In this document: positions 27,785 through 36,317 of the stretch, piece by piece
Numbering within the stretch: the first letter of the stretch is position 1
Layout: the number at the start of each line of letters is the position of its first letter
NCBI GenBank assembly: GCA_945861305.1
Contig: CAMATW010000011.1
Coordinates: forward strand, 1 to 62,025
Origin: Bordetella parapertussis
GTDB taxonomy: Bacteria > Pseudomonadota > Gammaproteobacteria > Burkholderiales > Burkholderiaceae_C
Length of the DNA stretch: 62,025 nucleotides
Direction of reading: 5' to 3'
Position numbers and translations under genes: made by a program
Notes under the pieces: generated by a model
Databases searched by the model: none
Seen by the model: only the letters and a program-made list of their open reading frames with translations
What the model was told of the DNA's origin: nothing

Positions 27785-28708
27785 TCACTTCAAGTCCCGC
27801 ACATCGTCAAAGTGCGCTTCCACATCGTTAGGCAGTAATTGAATGGTGGCGCGAAGTCCGGGCACAGCGCTCATCAGGGCTTGCTCCACACTGGCGCGCA
27901 AAGCGGCGGCCCGACCCAGCGACCAAGCAGAGGGCATGTGCATATGCATATCAACAAAGCGGCGTTGGCCTGCGCGGCGCGTGGTGACATGGTCAAAGCG
28001 AATAATGTGTATTTCTCCTCGTTGATGTTCAAAACCATCTAAGACTTCCTTGATTTCCGCCAGCACTTCTGGCTCCACCGCTTCATCCATCAAGCCTTGG
28101 GATGAGCGCCATATCAGATTAAAGCCCTCTTTCAAAATATTCAATGCCACACCCATGGCAACCAAGGCATCTAGCCACAACCAGCCTGTGATGTAGACCA
28201 AGCTCAAACCGAACACAACCCCTGCTGATGTCCACACATCGGTCACCAAATGCTTGGCGTCGGCTTCCAAGGCAATGGAGCGATGCACTTTGGCTGCACC
28301 AAACATCACCCAAGCCAGCAAAGCATTCAAAGCAGAGCTGGTCACCGATAACGCCAAACCCCAGCCCAAATCTTCGACGGGTTGAGGGTCGAAGATGCGA
28401 TGCGCGGACGCCCAAATAATGGCTGCTGCTGCACCCATGATCAGAATGCCTTCAAAGCCTGATGAAAAATACTCGGCCTTGTGGTGACCGTAGGGGTGCT
28501 CTTCGTCAGCGGGTTGTTCTGCTACCGTCACCATCAGCAAAGCAAAAATGGCGCTGGCCAAATTGACAAAGGACTCCATGGCATCCGACAACAGACCTAC
28601 TGAATCGGTTATGTACCAAGCCAAGGTTTTCAACGAAATGGTGATGATGGCCACCACCACAGAGGCCCAAAGCAGCGTTTTAGGTTGAAGTCGAATGAGA
28701 AAATTCAT
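27785..28708 (-). CDS. Cation diffusion facilitator (divalent metal efflux)
   Basis: The 307-residue protein has six transmembrane segments and a C-terminal cytoplasmic CDF domain. Compared by eye with the E. coli FieF metal site, TM5 gives H-x3-D (ADAKHLVTD), but the TM2 positions read E-x3-N (SDAMESFVN) instead of D-x3-D. Conserved EHPYGHHKAEY and the C-terminal VDMHMHMPSAWSL metal-binding stretch are present. Zinc is a reasonable guess for the metal. It sits between tyrS (35 bp upstream) and dbpA. Confidence 0.9.
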   Translation of the reverse strand: MNFLIRLQPKTLLWASVVVAIITISLKTLAWYITDSVGLLSDAMESFVNLASAIFALLMVTVAEQPADEEHPYGHHKAEYFSSGFEGILIMGAAAAIIWASAHRIFDPQPVEDLGWGLALSVTSSALNALLAWVMFGAAKVHRSIALEADAKHLVTDVWTSAGVVFGLSLVYITGWLWLDALVAMGVALNILKEGFNLIWRSSQGLMDEAVEPEVLAEIKEVLDGFEHQRGEIHIIRFDHVTTRRAGQRRFVDMHMHMPSAWSLGRAAALRASVEQALMSAVPGLRATIQLLPNDVEAHFDDVRDLK

Positions 28709-28743
28709 AAAACCGCCTCATGGTGGCCGGGGCTGCAAGCGTT

Positions 28744-29976
28744 TCAAGCCAGCTGTACACGGGCAAACTTGCGTTTACCCACTTGCACCACATAAGTACC
28801 AGCGTCGAGCTTCAAGCCTTTGTCGCTGACCACGCTGCCATCGATGCGCACACCGCCACCGTCGATCAAGCGGCTTGCCTCGCTGCCTGAAGGTGCCAAG
28901 CCGGCGCTTTTCAACAGCGCTGCAATGCCCAGCGGTGCGCCGCTAAGGCTCACCTCGGGAATCACATCGGGGATGCCCCCTTTGCTGCGGTTGACAAAGT
29001 CTTGCTCGGCGGCATCGGCCAAAGCGGCGCTGTGAAAGCGTGTGGTGATTTCTTTCGCCAACATCACCTTGGCGTCGCGGGGGTTGCGCCCGCCCTCGAC
29101 CTCGGCCTTCAAGGCGGCAATGGCCTCTAAGCTTTGGAAACTCAGCAGGGTGAACCATCGCCACATCAATACATCGCTGATCGACAAAACCTTGGCAAAC
29201 ATGGTGTTGGCGTCTTCGGCAATACCGATGTAGTTGTTTTTGCTTTTGGACATTTTGTCCACGCCGTCCAAGCCTTCGAGCAAAGGCATGGTCAGAATGC
29301 ATTGTGGTTCTTGGCCGTACTCCTGCTGCAAATGGCGCCCCATCAGCAGGTTGAATTTTTGGTCTGTTCCGCCCAACTCCAAGTCGCTTTTCAAGGCCAC
29401 GCTGTCATAGCCCTGCATCAGCGGGTACAAAAACTCATGCACGCTGATGGATTGGCCGCCATGGAAGCGCTTGTGAAAGTCGTCGCGCTCCATCATCCGC
29501 GCCACGGTGTAGCGAGAAGCGAGTTGGATCATGCCGCTGGCCCCCAAAGGCTCGCTCCACTCGCTGTTGTAGCGGATCTCGGTTTTGGCGGGGTCCAGCA
29601 CCATGCTGGCTTGCTTGTAATAAGTGTCGGCATTGAGCTTGATTTGCTCAGGTATCAATGGGGGACGGGTGCTGTTGCGCCCCGACGGGTCACCAATCAA
29701 GGAGGTGAAGTCACCGATCAAAAAGATCACCTGATGCCCCAAGTCCTGCAGTTGGCGCATTTTGTTGAGCACCACCGTGTGCCCAATGTGGATGTCGGGC
29801 GCAGTGGGGTCCAGGCCGAGTTTGATGCGCAAAGGCGTACCGTTGGCGTGTGAGCGTTGGAGTTTTTTCAGCCACTCTTGTTCGGGCAGCAATTCCTCGC
29901 AACCACGTTGGCTGACTTGCATGGCATGTAAAACCTCTTCTGAAATAGAGGTTCCCGATGTAGATCCTTGATTCAT
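28744..29976 (-). CDS. tyrS: Tyrosyl-tRNA synthetase
   Basis: A class I aminoacyl-tRNA synthetase of 410 residues. The HIGH-like motif is [11 protein letters not shown] and the KMSKS loop is [14 protein letters not shown]-terminal S4 RNA-binding domain ends in [14 protein letters not shown]. It belongs to the TyrZ-like branch common in betaproteobacteria, with the N-terminal [14 protein letters not shown] segment. It is divergent from the M23 peptidase gene, 110 bp away. No T-box is expected or seen. Confidence 0.98.
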   Translation of the reverse strand: MNQGSTSGTSISEEVLHAMQVSQRGCEELLPEQEWLKKLQRSHANGTPLRIKLGLDPTAPDIHIGHTVVLNKMRQLQDLGHQVIFLIGDFTSLIGDPSGRNSTRPPLIPEQIKLNADTYYKQASMVLDPAKTEIRYNSEWSEPLGASGMIQLASRYTVARMMERDDFHKRFHGGQSISVHEFLYPLMQGYDSVALKSDLELGGTDQKFNLLMGRHLQQEYGQEPQCILTMPLLEGLDGVDKMSKSKNNYIGIAEDANTMFAKVLSISDVLMWRWFTLLSFQSLEAIAALKAEVEGGRNPRDAKVMLAKEITTRFHSAALADAAEQDFVNRSKGGIPDVIPEVSLSGAPLGIAALLKSAGLAPSGSEASRLIDGGGVRIDGSVVSDKGLKLDAGTYVVQVGKRKFARVQLA

Positions 29977-30013
29977 ATAGAAATTTAAGATTTTTGTCTG
30001 TAAAAAGTGCTTG

Positions 30014-30019
30014 TATACT
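30014..30019 (+). promoter_or_regulatory. Putative -10 box for the M23 peptidase-anmK operon
   Basis: TATACT (5 of 6 consensus) in the tyrS/M23 intergenic region. A -35 hexamer is poor (TTTTTG at 17 bp). The transcription start would be at about 30026, which supports TTG 30087 rather than more upstream in-frame codons as translation start. Confidence 0.35.
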
Positions 30020-30086
30020 ATTGGCTCATTTGAATGGGCTCAGATCTTTCCTTTGCCTACTCGCTTCAACCACAGGATATTGCAGT

Positions 30087-31412
30087 TTGCAACAGTTAGA
30101 AAAACCTTCTTCGCAAGACGCTTTGCCTACATCCAAACCATGGATTTGGCACATCAGTCTGTTGCTGCTCTTGGGCGCAGGGGGCGCACTGGCTGTGGCT
30201 GGATTGTCGCCGCTTTCTTCCTCGCTTCCCGTCAAGCAGTTGGTGGAGTCCGTCAGCACCTTGTCGCTTGACAATCAAATGCAAAGTTTGATGAAGGGCA
30301 ATATTCGCCTTTACCGTGCTGACACTTCACGCTCCAGCGACAGCGCCGACAGTTTGTTGGCCCGATTGAATGTCAGCGATGCGCAGGCTGCTGACTTCAT
30401 GCGTGCGAATGCCTTGGTACGTAGCAATTTGCTTGGCCGAGCTGGCCGCTTGATCCGCGCAGAAATGGACGATGACAACCGCTTGCTGCGATTGACAGCC
30501 CGTTGGGCCACCGACAGCAGTGTCAACTTTCAACGCTTGGTCATCGAACGTCAAGATCAAGGCTTTGTTGCACTACTCGAAAGCGGCGAGCTTGCACCCT
30601 CTGTCCGTCTTTCCAGTGCATTCATTCAAAGCTCCTTGTTTACCGCAACGGATGACGCACACATCCCTGACAGCATCGCTGTTCAGTTGGCTGAAATTTT
30701 TTCTGGCGATATCGATTTTCACCGCGCGTTGCGAGTGGGTGACCGCTTCAGCGTGGCCTATGAAACGCTAGAAGCTGATGGCGAGACCATCAAGTCAGGC
30801 AAGGTCTTGAGTGCAGAATTTGTCAACCGCGGCAAATCATTTCAAGCCATGTGGTTTCAAGAAAACAATAACCACCCAGGCGGTTATTACACCCTTGACG
30901 GACAAAGTTTGCGTCGCACTTACTTGGCTTCCCCGTTGACCTTCTCGCGTATCAGCAGTGGTTTCAAAATGCGCTTTCACCCCATCTTGCAAACTTGGCG
31001 TGCTCACTTGGGGGTGGATTACGCGGCACCAACAGGCACTGCTGTGCGCTCTATTGGTACAGGCGTTGTTGAAAGCGCAGGCAATTTAGGTGGCTATGGC
31101 AACGCAGTCGTGGTGAAGCACCACAACGGCCATTCCACGGTTTACGCCCATTTGAGTCAAATGCTGGTTAAACGCGGACAGTCTGTCGCACAGGGTCAGT
31201 CCATTGGCAAAGTGGGTGCCACAGGATGGGCAACAGGTCCGCATCTGCATTTTGAGTTTCGCGTTAACGGCAAACACCAAGACCCTCTGGTGATGGCACG
31301 AAAAAGCGAGAGCGTGCCCGTATCTGCCCAATCGCGACCCGCGTTTGATCAAATGGCCAAGCAGGTTAGCCAACAATTGGCCTCTGCCTCCCTGGCGCTG
31401 CCTGCGCCCTGA
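30087..31412 (+). CDS. Membrane-anchored M23-family peptidoglycan endopeptidase (MepM-like)
   Basis: From TTG 30087 (AGGA 9 bp upstream) the protein has 441 residues. A short cytoplasmic N-terminus is followed by one membrane segment (WIWHISLLLLLGAGGALAVA), a periplasmic OapA/LysM-like region (SGDIDFHRALRVGDRFSV) and a LytM domain. The zinc ligands are visible: H307 and D311 in AHLGVDYA, and H388 in the GPH386-L-H388-FEF motif. It should cut D,D-crosslinks for cell-wall growth. The N-terminus is the least certain part. anmK starts 7 bp after the stop. Confidence 0.9.
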   Translation: MQQLEKPSSQDALPTSKPWIWHISLLLLLGAGGALAVAGLSPLSSSLPVKQLVESVSTLSLDNQMQSLMKGNIRLYRADTSRSSDSADSLLARLNVSDAQAADFMRANALVRSNLLGRAGRLIRAEMDDDNRLLRLTARWATDSSVNFQRLVIERQDQGFVALLESGELAPSVRLSSAFIQSSLFTATDDAHIPDSIAVQLAEIFSGDIDFHRALRVGDRFSVAYETLEADGETIKSGKVLSAEFVNRGKSFQAMWFQENNNHPGGYYTLDGQSLRRTYLASPLTFSRISSGFKMRFHPILQTWRAHLGVDYAAPTGTAVRSIGTGVVESAGNLGGYGNAVVVKHHNGHSTVYAHLSQMLVKRGQSVAQGQSIGKVGATGWATGPHLHFEFRVNGKHQDPLVMARKSESVPVSAQSRPAFDQMAKQVSQQLASASLALPAP

Positions 31413-31419
31413 ACACCCT

Positions 31420-32526
31420 ATGTCCACGCTCTATGTAGGCGTGATGTCAGGAACCTCACTTGACGGGGTCGATGTGGTTTTGGTGGACTTTGCATCTGGT
31501 TGTCATGTGCTGGGTCACCAAACTTTGCCCTTGCCTCCACCTTTAAAGCAGATCCTGCTGGACCTTAACCATGCTGGTTTGAACGAACTGCACCAATCTG
31601 CTTTGGCCGCTAATGCGTTGGCCAAGGTCTACGCCAACGCCATCCATTTACTGCTTGATCAACAAGGTCTGATTCATGCTTCGGTTCGTGCCGTTGGAAT
31701 CCATGGGCAAACCGTGCGTCACCAACCGGGCTTATACGATGGGGTAGGCTACACCCTTCAACTCAATAACCCTTCTTTGCTGGCCGAGCTTTGTGGCATC
31801 GATGTGGTGGCCGATTTCCGTAGCAGAGATGTTGCTGCAGGCGGACAAGGCGCACCTTTGGTTCCTGCATTTCAACAATTTCTGTGGGGTGATGTGGCAG
31901 AAACTACCGTCATACTGAATATTGGAGGTATGGCCAACCTCAGCATCTTGCACCCTGATAAAAGTGTTTTAGGTTTTGACTGCGGCCCAGGCAATGTCCT
32001 GCTCGATCTGTGGTGCCAGCGACACCTTGGACAAGCTTTCGATGCAGATGGTGCTTGGAGCGCCAAGGGAAAACCGTCAGAAGCGCTGATTGAACGGATG
32101 CTGGCCGAGCCTTTTTTTGCACTCGCACCACCCAAAAGCACAGGCCGCGATTTGTTTCATGCACATTGGCTTGCTCAACACCTTTTAGGTTTTCAATCCC
32201 TGCCGCCTGTGGATGTTCAAGCCAGTTTGGTGCACCTGAGTGCTCGCAGTGTCACAGAGGCTGTGGTTCGCTTTGCACCGAAAGCCAGCCGTTTATGGGT
32301 GTGTGGTGGTGGGGCCTACAACCTGCACCTGATGTCACTGCTTGGCAGCTATCTGCCCAAGGTTGAAGTCAGTACGACAGCATCCCATGGCTTGCCACCG
32401 CTGCAAGTCGAAGCGGTGGCTTTTGCCTGGCTGGCAAGACAGTTTTTATTAGGTTTACCTGGCAATCTGCCTAATGTGACAGGTGCCAAAGGCTTACGCG
32501 TCTTGGGCGGGCTGTACCCCGCTTAA
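31420..32526 (+). CDS. anmK: Anhydro-N-acetylmuramic acid kinase
   Basis: Converts 1,6-anhydroMurNAc plus ATP to MurNAc-6-phosphate in peptidoglycan recycling. The 368-residue ASKHA-fold protein starts MSTLYVGVMSGTSLDGVDVV. It has GIHGQTVRHQP, GQGAPLVPAFQQ, NIGGMANLSIL and LWVCGGGAYN, all AnmK landmarks. Cotranscription with an M23 endopeptidase links wall cutting with recycling. The last codons form a hairpin with the end of the convergent erpA, 3 bp away. Confidence 0.97.
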   Translation: MSTLYVGVMSGTSLDGVDVVLVDFASGCHVLGHQTLPLPPPLKQILLDLNHAGLNELHQSALAANALAKVYANAIHLLLDQQGLIHASVRAVGIHGQTVRHQPGLYDGVGYTLQLNNPSLLAELCGIDVVADFRSRDVAAGGQGAPLVPAFQQFLWGDVAETTVILNIGGMANLSILHPDKSVLGFDCGPGNVLLDLWCQRHLGQAFDADGAWSAKGKPSEALIERMLAEPFFALAPPKSTGRDLFHAHWLAQHLLGFQSLPPVDVQASLVHLSARSVTEAVVRFAPKASRLWVCGGGAYNLHLMSLLGSYLPKVEVSTTASHGLPPLQVEAVAFAWLARQFLLGLPGNLPNVTGAKGLRVLGGLYPA

Positions 32527-32537
32527 AACTTAAGCGG
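32519..32537. terminator. Shared hairpin at the anmK/erpA convergent junction
   Basis: A perfect inverted repeat CCGCTTAA-AAC-TTAAGCGG spanning both stop codons (anmK TAA 32524-32526; erpA TAA on the minus strand, 32532-32530). The stem is 8 bp with a 3-nt loop. It lacks a T-tract on either side, so it is not a standard intrinsic terminator, but could pause polymerase or protect both mRNA 3' ends. Confidence 0.4.
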
Positions 32538-32895
32538 AGAAGGAAGAACCACAGCCACATGTAGAAGTGGCATTGGGGTTTTTAATGACGAACTGGGCAC
32601 CTTGCAAATCTTCCTTGTAGTCGATTTCAGCACCTAACAAATACTGGTAACTCATGGCGTCGATCAGCAGAGACACGCCATTTTTAGACATGGTGGTGTC
32701 GTCTTCATTGGTGATCTCATCAAAGGTGAAGCCATATTGAAAGCCTGAACAGCCGCCACCTTGGACAAAGACTCGCAATTTCAAATCGTTATTGCCTTCT
32801 TCAGCGATCAAATCGGCCACTTTGGCGGCTGCGCTGTCCGTAAACACAATGGGTTCGGGCATGGTGGTAGGTGTTGCTTCGGCTAAGGCACTCAT
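32530..32895 (-). CDS. erpA: Iron-sulfur cluster insertion protein ErpA
   Basis: An A-type carrier of 121 residues delivering Fe-S clusters to apoproteins. The three cluster cysteines are C49 ([13 protein letters not shown]), C113 and C115 (STCGCGSSF). The ATG at 32895 has GGAG 7 bp upstream; an in-frame TTG at 32907 is rejected. ErpA is favoured over IscA because the gene is isolated from any isc operon and has the long N-terminal extension. An IscR-like site lies 28 bp upstream of the start. Confidence 0.93.
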   Translation of the reverse strand: MSALAEATPTTMPEPIVFTDSAAAKVADLIAEEGNNDLKLRVFVQGGGCSGFQYGFTFDEITNEDDTTMSKNGVSLLIDAMSYQYLLGAEIDYKEDLQGAQFVIKNPNATSTCGCGSSFSA

Positions 32896-32922
32896 TGCGC
32901 ACTCCAATATCTTGATTTGTTA

Positions 32923-32947
32923 ATAGTAACCTAGTTTACTCAACAAT
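32923..32947 (-). promoter_or_regulatory. IscR type-1-like binding site at the erpA promoter
   Basis: Read on the minus strand, the 25 bp run ATTGTT-GAGT-AAACT-AGGT-TACTAT. From memory, the E. coli IscR type 1 motif is ATASYY-GACT-RWWWY-AGTC-RRSTAT; 19 of 25 positions agree with identical spacing. It overlaps a candidate -10 box TACTAT (32928-32923), so bound [2Fe-2S]-IscR would block erpA transcription. Confidence 0.5.
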
Positions 32948-32975
32948 TCCATAGGCAGGGTTATTGAGTTTGAAC

Positions 32976-33006
32976 AAAAAAGCCGCTAGCAGGAATGCCA
33001 GCGGCT
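32976..33006 (-). terminator. Intrinsic terminator of rplM-rpsI
   Basis: On the minus strand an AGCCGCT...AGCGGCT stem (with an added inner GC/GC pair step and a 6-nt loop AUUCCU) is followed directly by six T residues. It lies 39 bp after the rpsI stop and before the erpA promoter. It is one of only two clear rho-independent terminators I can see in the window. Confidence 0.85.
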
Positions 33007-33045
33007 CTTATTTGGACTTGCCCACGCAAAGTGAGCATAAACCAA

Positions 33046-33438
33046 TCAGCGTTTGCTGAACTGCTTACGGCGACGAGCACCGTGTAAACCGACCTTTTTA
33101 CGTTCAACTTCACGCGCATCGCGGGTGACAAACCCTGCTGCAGACAGCACGGGCTTGAGCGTTGCGTCGTAATCGATCAGGGCGCGGGTGATGCCGTGGC
33201 GGGCTGCACCGGCTTGACCAGATTCACCACCGCCTTGCACATTGATCTGGATGTCGAAAGATTCGGCATGCTGAGTCAAAAATAGGGGTTGCTTGGCGAT
33301 CATGATGGAGGTTTGACGACCGAAGTATTCAGCAATGTCTTTGCCATTGATCTTGATTTGACCCGTGCCTTTTTTCAGAAACACGCGGGCGACGCTGGAT
33401 TTGCGACGGCCGGTGCCATTGTTCCATTCACCAATCAT
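33046..33438 (-). CDS. rpsI: 30S ribosomal protein S9
   Basis: A 130-residue protein starting [19 protein letters not shown], with the conserved [19 protein letters not shown] and the basic tail [12 protein letters not shown] that reaches the ribosomal P site. Its ATG overlaps the rplM stop (ATGA), the normal rplM-rpsI operon. It is followed by an intrinsic terminator. Confidence 0.99.
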   Translation of the reverse strand: MIGEWNNGTGRRKSSVARVFLKKGTGQIKINGKDIAEYFGRQTSIMIAKQPLFLTQHAESFDIQINVQGGGESGQAGAARHGITRALIDYDATLKPVLSAAGFVTRDAREVERKKVGLHGARRRKQFSKR

Positions 33439-33878
33439 TTCGACGCTCCTGGGATATCAAGCACTTTAGGCTGTTGGGCGGTATGGGGATGCTCGGCTCC
33501 GCCGTACACCTTGAGCTTTTTGATCATGGCAAAACCCAAAGGACCTTTGGGCAGCATGCCTTTGACCGCTTTTTCCAAAGCACGTCCCGGGTGCTTGGCT
33601 TGCATATCGCGAAAGTTCATGCTCGAGATACCACCTGGGTAGCCAGAATGGCGGTGGTACATCTTGTCCAAGGACTTGTTGCCTGTGACACGAATTTTGG
33701 CTGCGTTGATGACGACAATGTAGTCGCCGGTATCGACGTGGGGCGTATAAATGGCTTTGTGTTTGCCGCGTAAACGGAGGGCTGCTTCGCTGGCAATCCG
33801 TCCGAGCACCTTATCGGTGGCGTCAATCACAAACCACTCATGCGTCACGTCAGCGGGTTTTGCGCTGAATGTGGACAT
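33435..33878 (-). CDS. rplM: 50S ribosomal protein L13
   Basis: A 147-residue protein (ATG 33878, [19 protein letters not shown]) with [28 protein letters not shown] and [12 protein letters not shown]. It is about five residues longer at the C-terminus (DIPGASK) than the 142-residue E. coli protein. It is translationally coupled to rpsI. About 175 bp separate it from rlmJ and include a candidate -10 box and a leader hairpin. Confidence 0.99.
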   Translation of the reverse strand: MSTFSAKPADVTHEWFVIDATDKVLGRIASEAALRLRGKHKAIYTPHVDTGDYIVVINAAKIRVTGNKSLDKMYHRHSGYPGGISSMNFRDMQAKHPGRALEKAVKGMLPKGPLGFAMIKKLKVYGGAEHPHTAQQPKVLDIPGASK

Positions 33879-33921
33879 TTTTTTCCTAGAGTGGGTTGTG
33901 GGGCCCTTTTCCACGGTCGGT

Positions 33922-34000
33922 GTTCCTCTGCTGGGAACCTCTTAGGTGGGGATGAAAACTCTGCCGCGGGGCCTTGTTCGCTGCGAAGACTTCCATTCTA
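33922..34000 (-). promoter_or_regulatory. rplM leader: candidate -10 box and hairpin
   Basis: On the minus strand TAGAAT (34000-33995) is a plausible -10 box, giving a leader of about 110 nt before rplM. Inside it GTTCC-CAGCAGA-GGAAC (33938-33922) forms a 5-bp hairpin. In E. coli the rplM-rpsI operon is autoregulated by L13; whether this hairpin serves that purpose is a guess. Confidence 0.3.
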
Positions 34001-34053
34001 TGCCATTTACTGGGCTTTTTAGCTATTTTGCTTTGGGCGGGTTACGATACTGT

Positions 34054-34953
34054 ATGTTCAGTTACCGACACGCCTTTCATGCAGGAAACCATGCCGATGT
34101 CTTAAAACACACTGTTTTGATCTCTGCGATGCATTATCTTGCACAAAAAGAGGTTGGTTACACCGCCATCGATACCCATAGCGGCCCTGGCCTTTACAAA
34201 CTTGACAGCCCAGACGCCAAACAAAGCGGTGAAGCGCAAGAAGGCTTGTTGGCGCTGATTCGCAACAAATCCAAGCTCTCCGGCCCCATGGCCCCTGCTT
34301 TGCTGGCCTACCGTGCCGTCCTCGACCACTTCAACCCACAAGGCGGTTTGTTGAACTACCCAGGTTCGCCTTTTATTGCGCATCATCTGTTGCGTGAGCA
34401 AGACAAGCTTAAGTTGTTTGAAATGCACCCCACCGATATCCGCAACTTGGTGGCGAATGTCGAGGCTTTGCAAGCCGGTCGCCAAACCATGGTGATGAAT
34501 GAAGATGGGTTTTTAGGACTGCCCAAATACCTGCCGCCACCCACCCGCCGAGGCCTTGTGTTCATTGACCCCAGCTATGAAATCAAACTCGATTACGAGC
34601 GAGTGGTGGTGGCTGTGTCAACTGGCTTGCAGCGATTTGCCACGGGTACTTTTGTGGTTTGGTACCCCATTATTCCGCGCCCGCAAGCGCACAGCTTACC
34701 GCGACATTTGACCAATTTGGCCCGTCAATCTAACCGGCCTTGGTTGCATGCCACTTTGCGTATCCGCTCGGGGGCGCAACGCCCTGAAGCGGTCACCGGC
34801 GACCCCGTCAAGCGTTTGGGTTTGGTTGAAAGCGGCATCGTGGTCATCAACCCGCCGTTCACTTTGAAAGAGGAGTTGGAAGCAGCTTTGCCCCAAATGG
34901 TGCAACTCATGGGGCAAGACAAACAAGCCGGTTTTACGCTGACCACCGGTTAG
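34054..34953 (+). CDS. rlmJ: 23S rRNA (adenine2030-N6)-methyltransferase RlmJ
   Basis: The ATG at 34054 gives 299 residues with the family start MFSYRHAFHAGNHADVLKH. SAM-binding and catalytic segments are AIDTHSGPGLYKLD and VFIDPSYEIKLDY, the D-P-x-Y catalytic tetrad of N6-adenine methyltransferases (here DPSY). A longer frame from 33946 runs into the rplM leader and is rejected. A TACGAT hexamer ends 5 bp before the ATG. The TAG stop is part of the paa operator palindrome. Confidence 0.95.
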   Translation: MFSYRHAFHAGNHADVLKHTVLISAMHYLAQKEVGYTAIDTHSGPGLYKLDSPDAKQSGEAQEGLLALIRNKSKLSGPMAPALLAYRAVLDHFNPQGGLLNYPGSPFIAHHLLREQDKLKLFEMHPTDIRNLVANVEALQAGRQTMVMNEDGFLGLPKYLPPPTRRGLVFIDPSYEIKLDYERVVVAVSTGLQRFATGTFVVWYPIIPRPQAHSLPRHLTNLARQSNRPWLHATLRIRSGAQRPEAVTGDPVKRLGLVESGIVVINPPFTLKEELEAALPQMVQLMGQDKQAGFTLTTG

Positions 34954-34983
34954 CCAACCGATCGGTTGGCTAATTGATATAAT
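34951..34983 (+). promoter_or_regulatory. paa operon promoter with palindromic operator
   Basis: A perfect 22-bp palindrome (34951-34972; half-site TAGCCAACCGA) is followed 5 bp later by TATAAT (34978-34983). The operator occupies the place of the -35 element, whose sequence is otherwise poor, so repressor binding would block polymerase. TetR-type PaaR repressors that release on phenylacetyl-CoA control paa genes in betaproteobacteria. A PaaR gene is not in the window. The palindrome includes the rlmJ stop codon. Confidence 0.7.
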
Positions 34984-35022
34984 CCTTCAAAGCCCTGTTG
35001 ACCATGGGCAATGGAGCTTCCC

Positions 35023-36024
35023 ATGTATACACAGGCTTTGGACCTGAATCCCCCGCTGAACAATGCCACTGTCGCCTCTAGTGACGCAGACAAGCAAGCC
35101 CACTTTGAAGAAACCATCAACCGCGAAGGCAAGATCGAGCCGCGCGACTGGATGCCCGATCACTACCGCAAAACCTTGGTGCGCCAAATCAGCCAACACG
35201 CGCACAGCGAAATTGTCGGCATGCTGCCCGAGGGCAACTGGATCAGCCGCGCACCGAGCTTGAAACGCAAAGCCATCCTGATTGCCAAAGTGCAAGACGA
35301 GGGTGGCCATGGTTTGTACCTTTACAGCGCCGCCGAAACCTTGGGCACCAGCCGCGACCAAATGCTGGATGCCTTGCACACCGGCAAAGCCAAATACAGC
35401 TCGATCTTCAACTACCCCACCCTCACTTGGGCCGATGTCGGCGTGATCGGTTGGCTGGTCGACGGCGCGGCCATCATGAACCAAATACCGCTGTGCCGCT
35501 GCTCTTATGGGCCGTATGCCCGCGCCATGGTGCGCATTTGCAAAGAAGAGTCGTTTCACCAACGCCAAGGGTTCGAATCGCTGATGGTGATGATGCAAGG
35601 CACGGCCGAGCAACAAGCCATGGTGCAAGACGCGGTGAATCGCTGGTGGTGGAAGTGTTTGGCCATGTTTGGTCCGCCCGACAGCGACAGCCCCAACTCG
35701 GCACAAAGCCAGCGCTGGGGCATCAAGCGCATCAGCAACGACGATTTGCGCCAAAGCTTTGTGGATGCCACGGTGCCACAAGCCAAGATTTTAGGTGTGA
35801 GCCTGCCCGACCCTGACTTGAAATGGAACGAAGAGCGCCAGCACCACGACTACGGCGCCATCGATTGGGACGAGTTTTGGGCCACCGTCAACGGCAACGG
35901 GCCTTGCAACCAAGAGCGCTTGGCCACACGGGTCAAGGCCTGGGAAGACGGCGCATGGGTGCGCGAGGCGGCACTGGCACATGCGCAGAAACAACAAGCC
36001 CGTCAAATGAAGGAAGCCGCATGA
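35023..36024 (+). CDS. paaA: 1,2-phenylacetyl-CoA epoxidase, catalytic subunit PaaA
   Basis: The di-iron oxygenase that epoxidises the ring of phenylacetyl-CoA. I chose ATG 35023 because GGAG lies 6 bp upstream; ATG 35011 would add MELP. The protein has 333 residues. Carboxylate-bridged iron motifs E-x2-H occur at about residues 93-96 (QDEGGHG) and 176-179 (KEESFHQRQ). [17 protein letters not shown] is typical of PaaA. It is first in paaABCDE and overlaps paaB by 4 bp. Confidence 0.97.
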   Translation: MYTQALDLNPPLNNATVASSDADKQAHFEETINREGKIEPRDWMPDHYRKTLVRQISQHAHSEIVGMLPEGNWISRAPSLKRKAILIAKVQDEGGHGLYLYSAAETLGTSRDQMLDALHTGKAKYSSIFNYPTLTWADVGVIGWLVDGAAIMNQIPLCRCSYGPYARAMVRICKEESFHQRQGFESLMVMMQGTAEQQAMVQDAVNRWWWKCLAMFGPPDSDSPNSAQSQRWGIKRISNDDLRQSFVDATVPQAKILGVSLPDPDLKWNEERQHHDYGAIDWDEFWATVNGNGPCNQERLATRVKAWEDGAWVREAALAHAQKQQARQMKEAA

Positions 36025-36317
36025 GTACGACAACTTCACATGAATGGCCGCTGTGGGAAGTGTTCGTGCGAAGCAAACAAGGCTTAGAACACCGCCATTG
36101 CGGAAGTCTTCACGCCAGTGACGCCAAACACGCCATGCAGATGGCGAGGGACGTCTATACACGTCGGCAAGAAGGCGTGAGCTTATGGGTGGTGGCCTCT
36201 GCGGACATCCACGCCAGCGAACCCCATGACAAAGCCGCCTTGTTCGATCCTGCTGGCGACAAAATTTTTCGCCATCCCAGTTTTTACGATATCCCCGGCG
36301 AAGTCGGACACATGTGA
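36021..36317 (+). CDS. paaB: 1,2-phenylacetyl-CoA epoxidase subunit PaaB
   Basis: A 98-residue small structural subunit that bridges the PaaAC heterodimers. It begins [30 protein letters not shown] (in part). It has the family segments [13 protein letters not shown] and [10 protein letters not shown], and ends near the conserved [10 protein letters not shown]. Its ATG overlaps the paaA stop (ATGA), and its TGA overlaps the paaC ATG by one base. Confidence 0.97.
   Translation: MSTTTSHEWPLWEVFVRSKQGLEHRHCGSLHASDAKHAMQMARDVYTRRQEGVSLWVVASADIHASEPHDKAALFDPAGDKIFRHPSFYDIPGEVGHM

Noticed and set aside
29994..30086. Earlier TTG start codons for the M23 peptidase
   Set aside because: They lie upstream of or at the predicted transcription start and encode no conserved sequence.
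34951..34972. The perfect palindrome as an rlmJ terminator
   Set aside because: No T-tract follows it, and its place directly before TATAAT of the paa operon fits an operator better.
34995..35022. Upstream ATG (35011) as the paaA start
   Set aside because: ATG 35023 has GGAG at 6 bp spacing; the upstream codon has no ribosome site.
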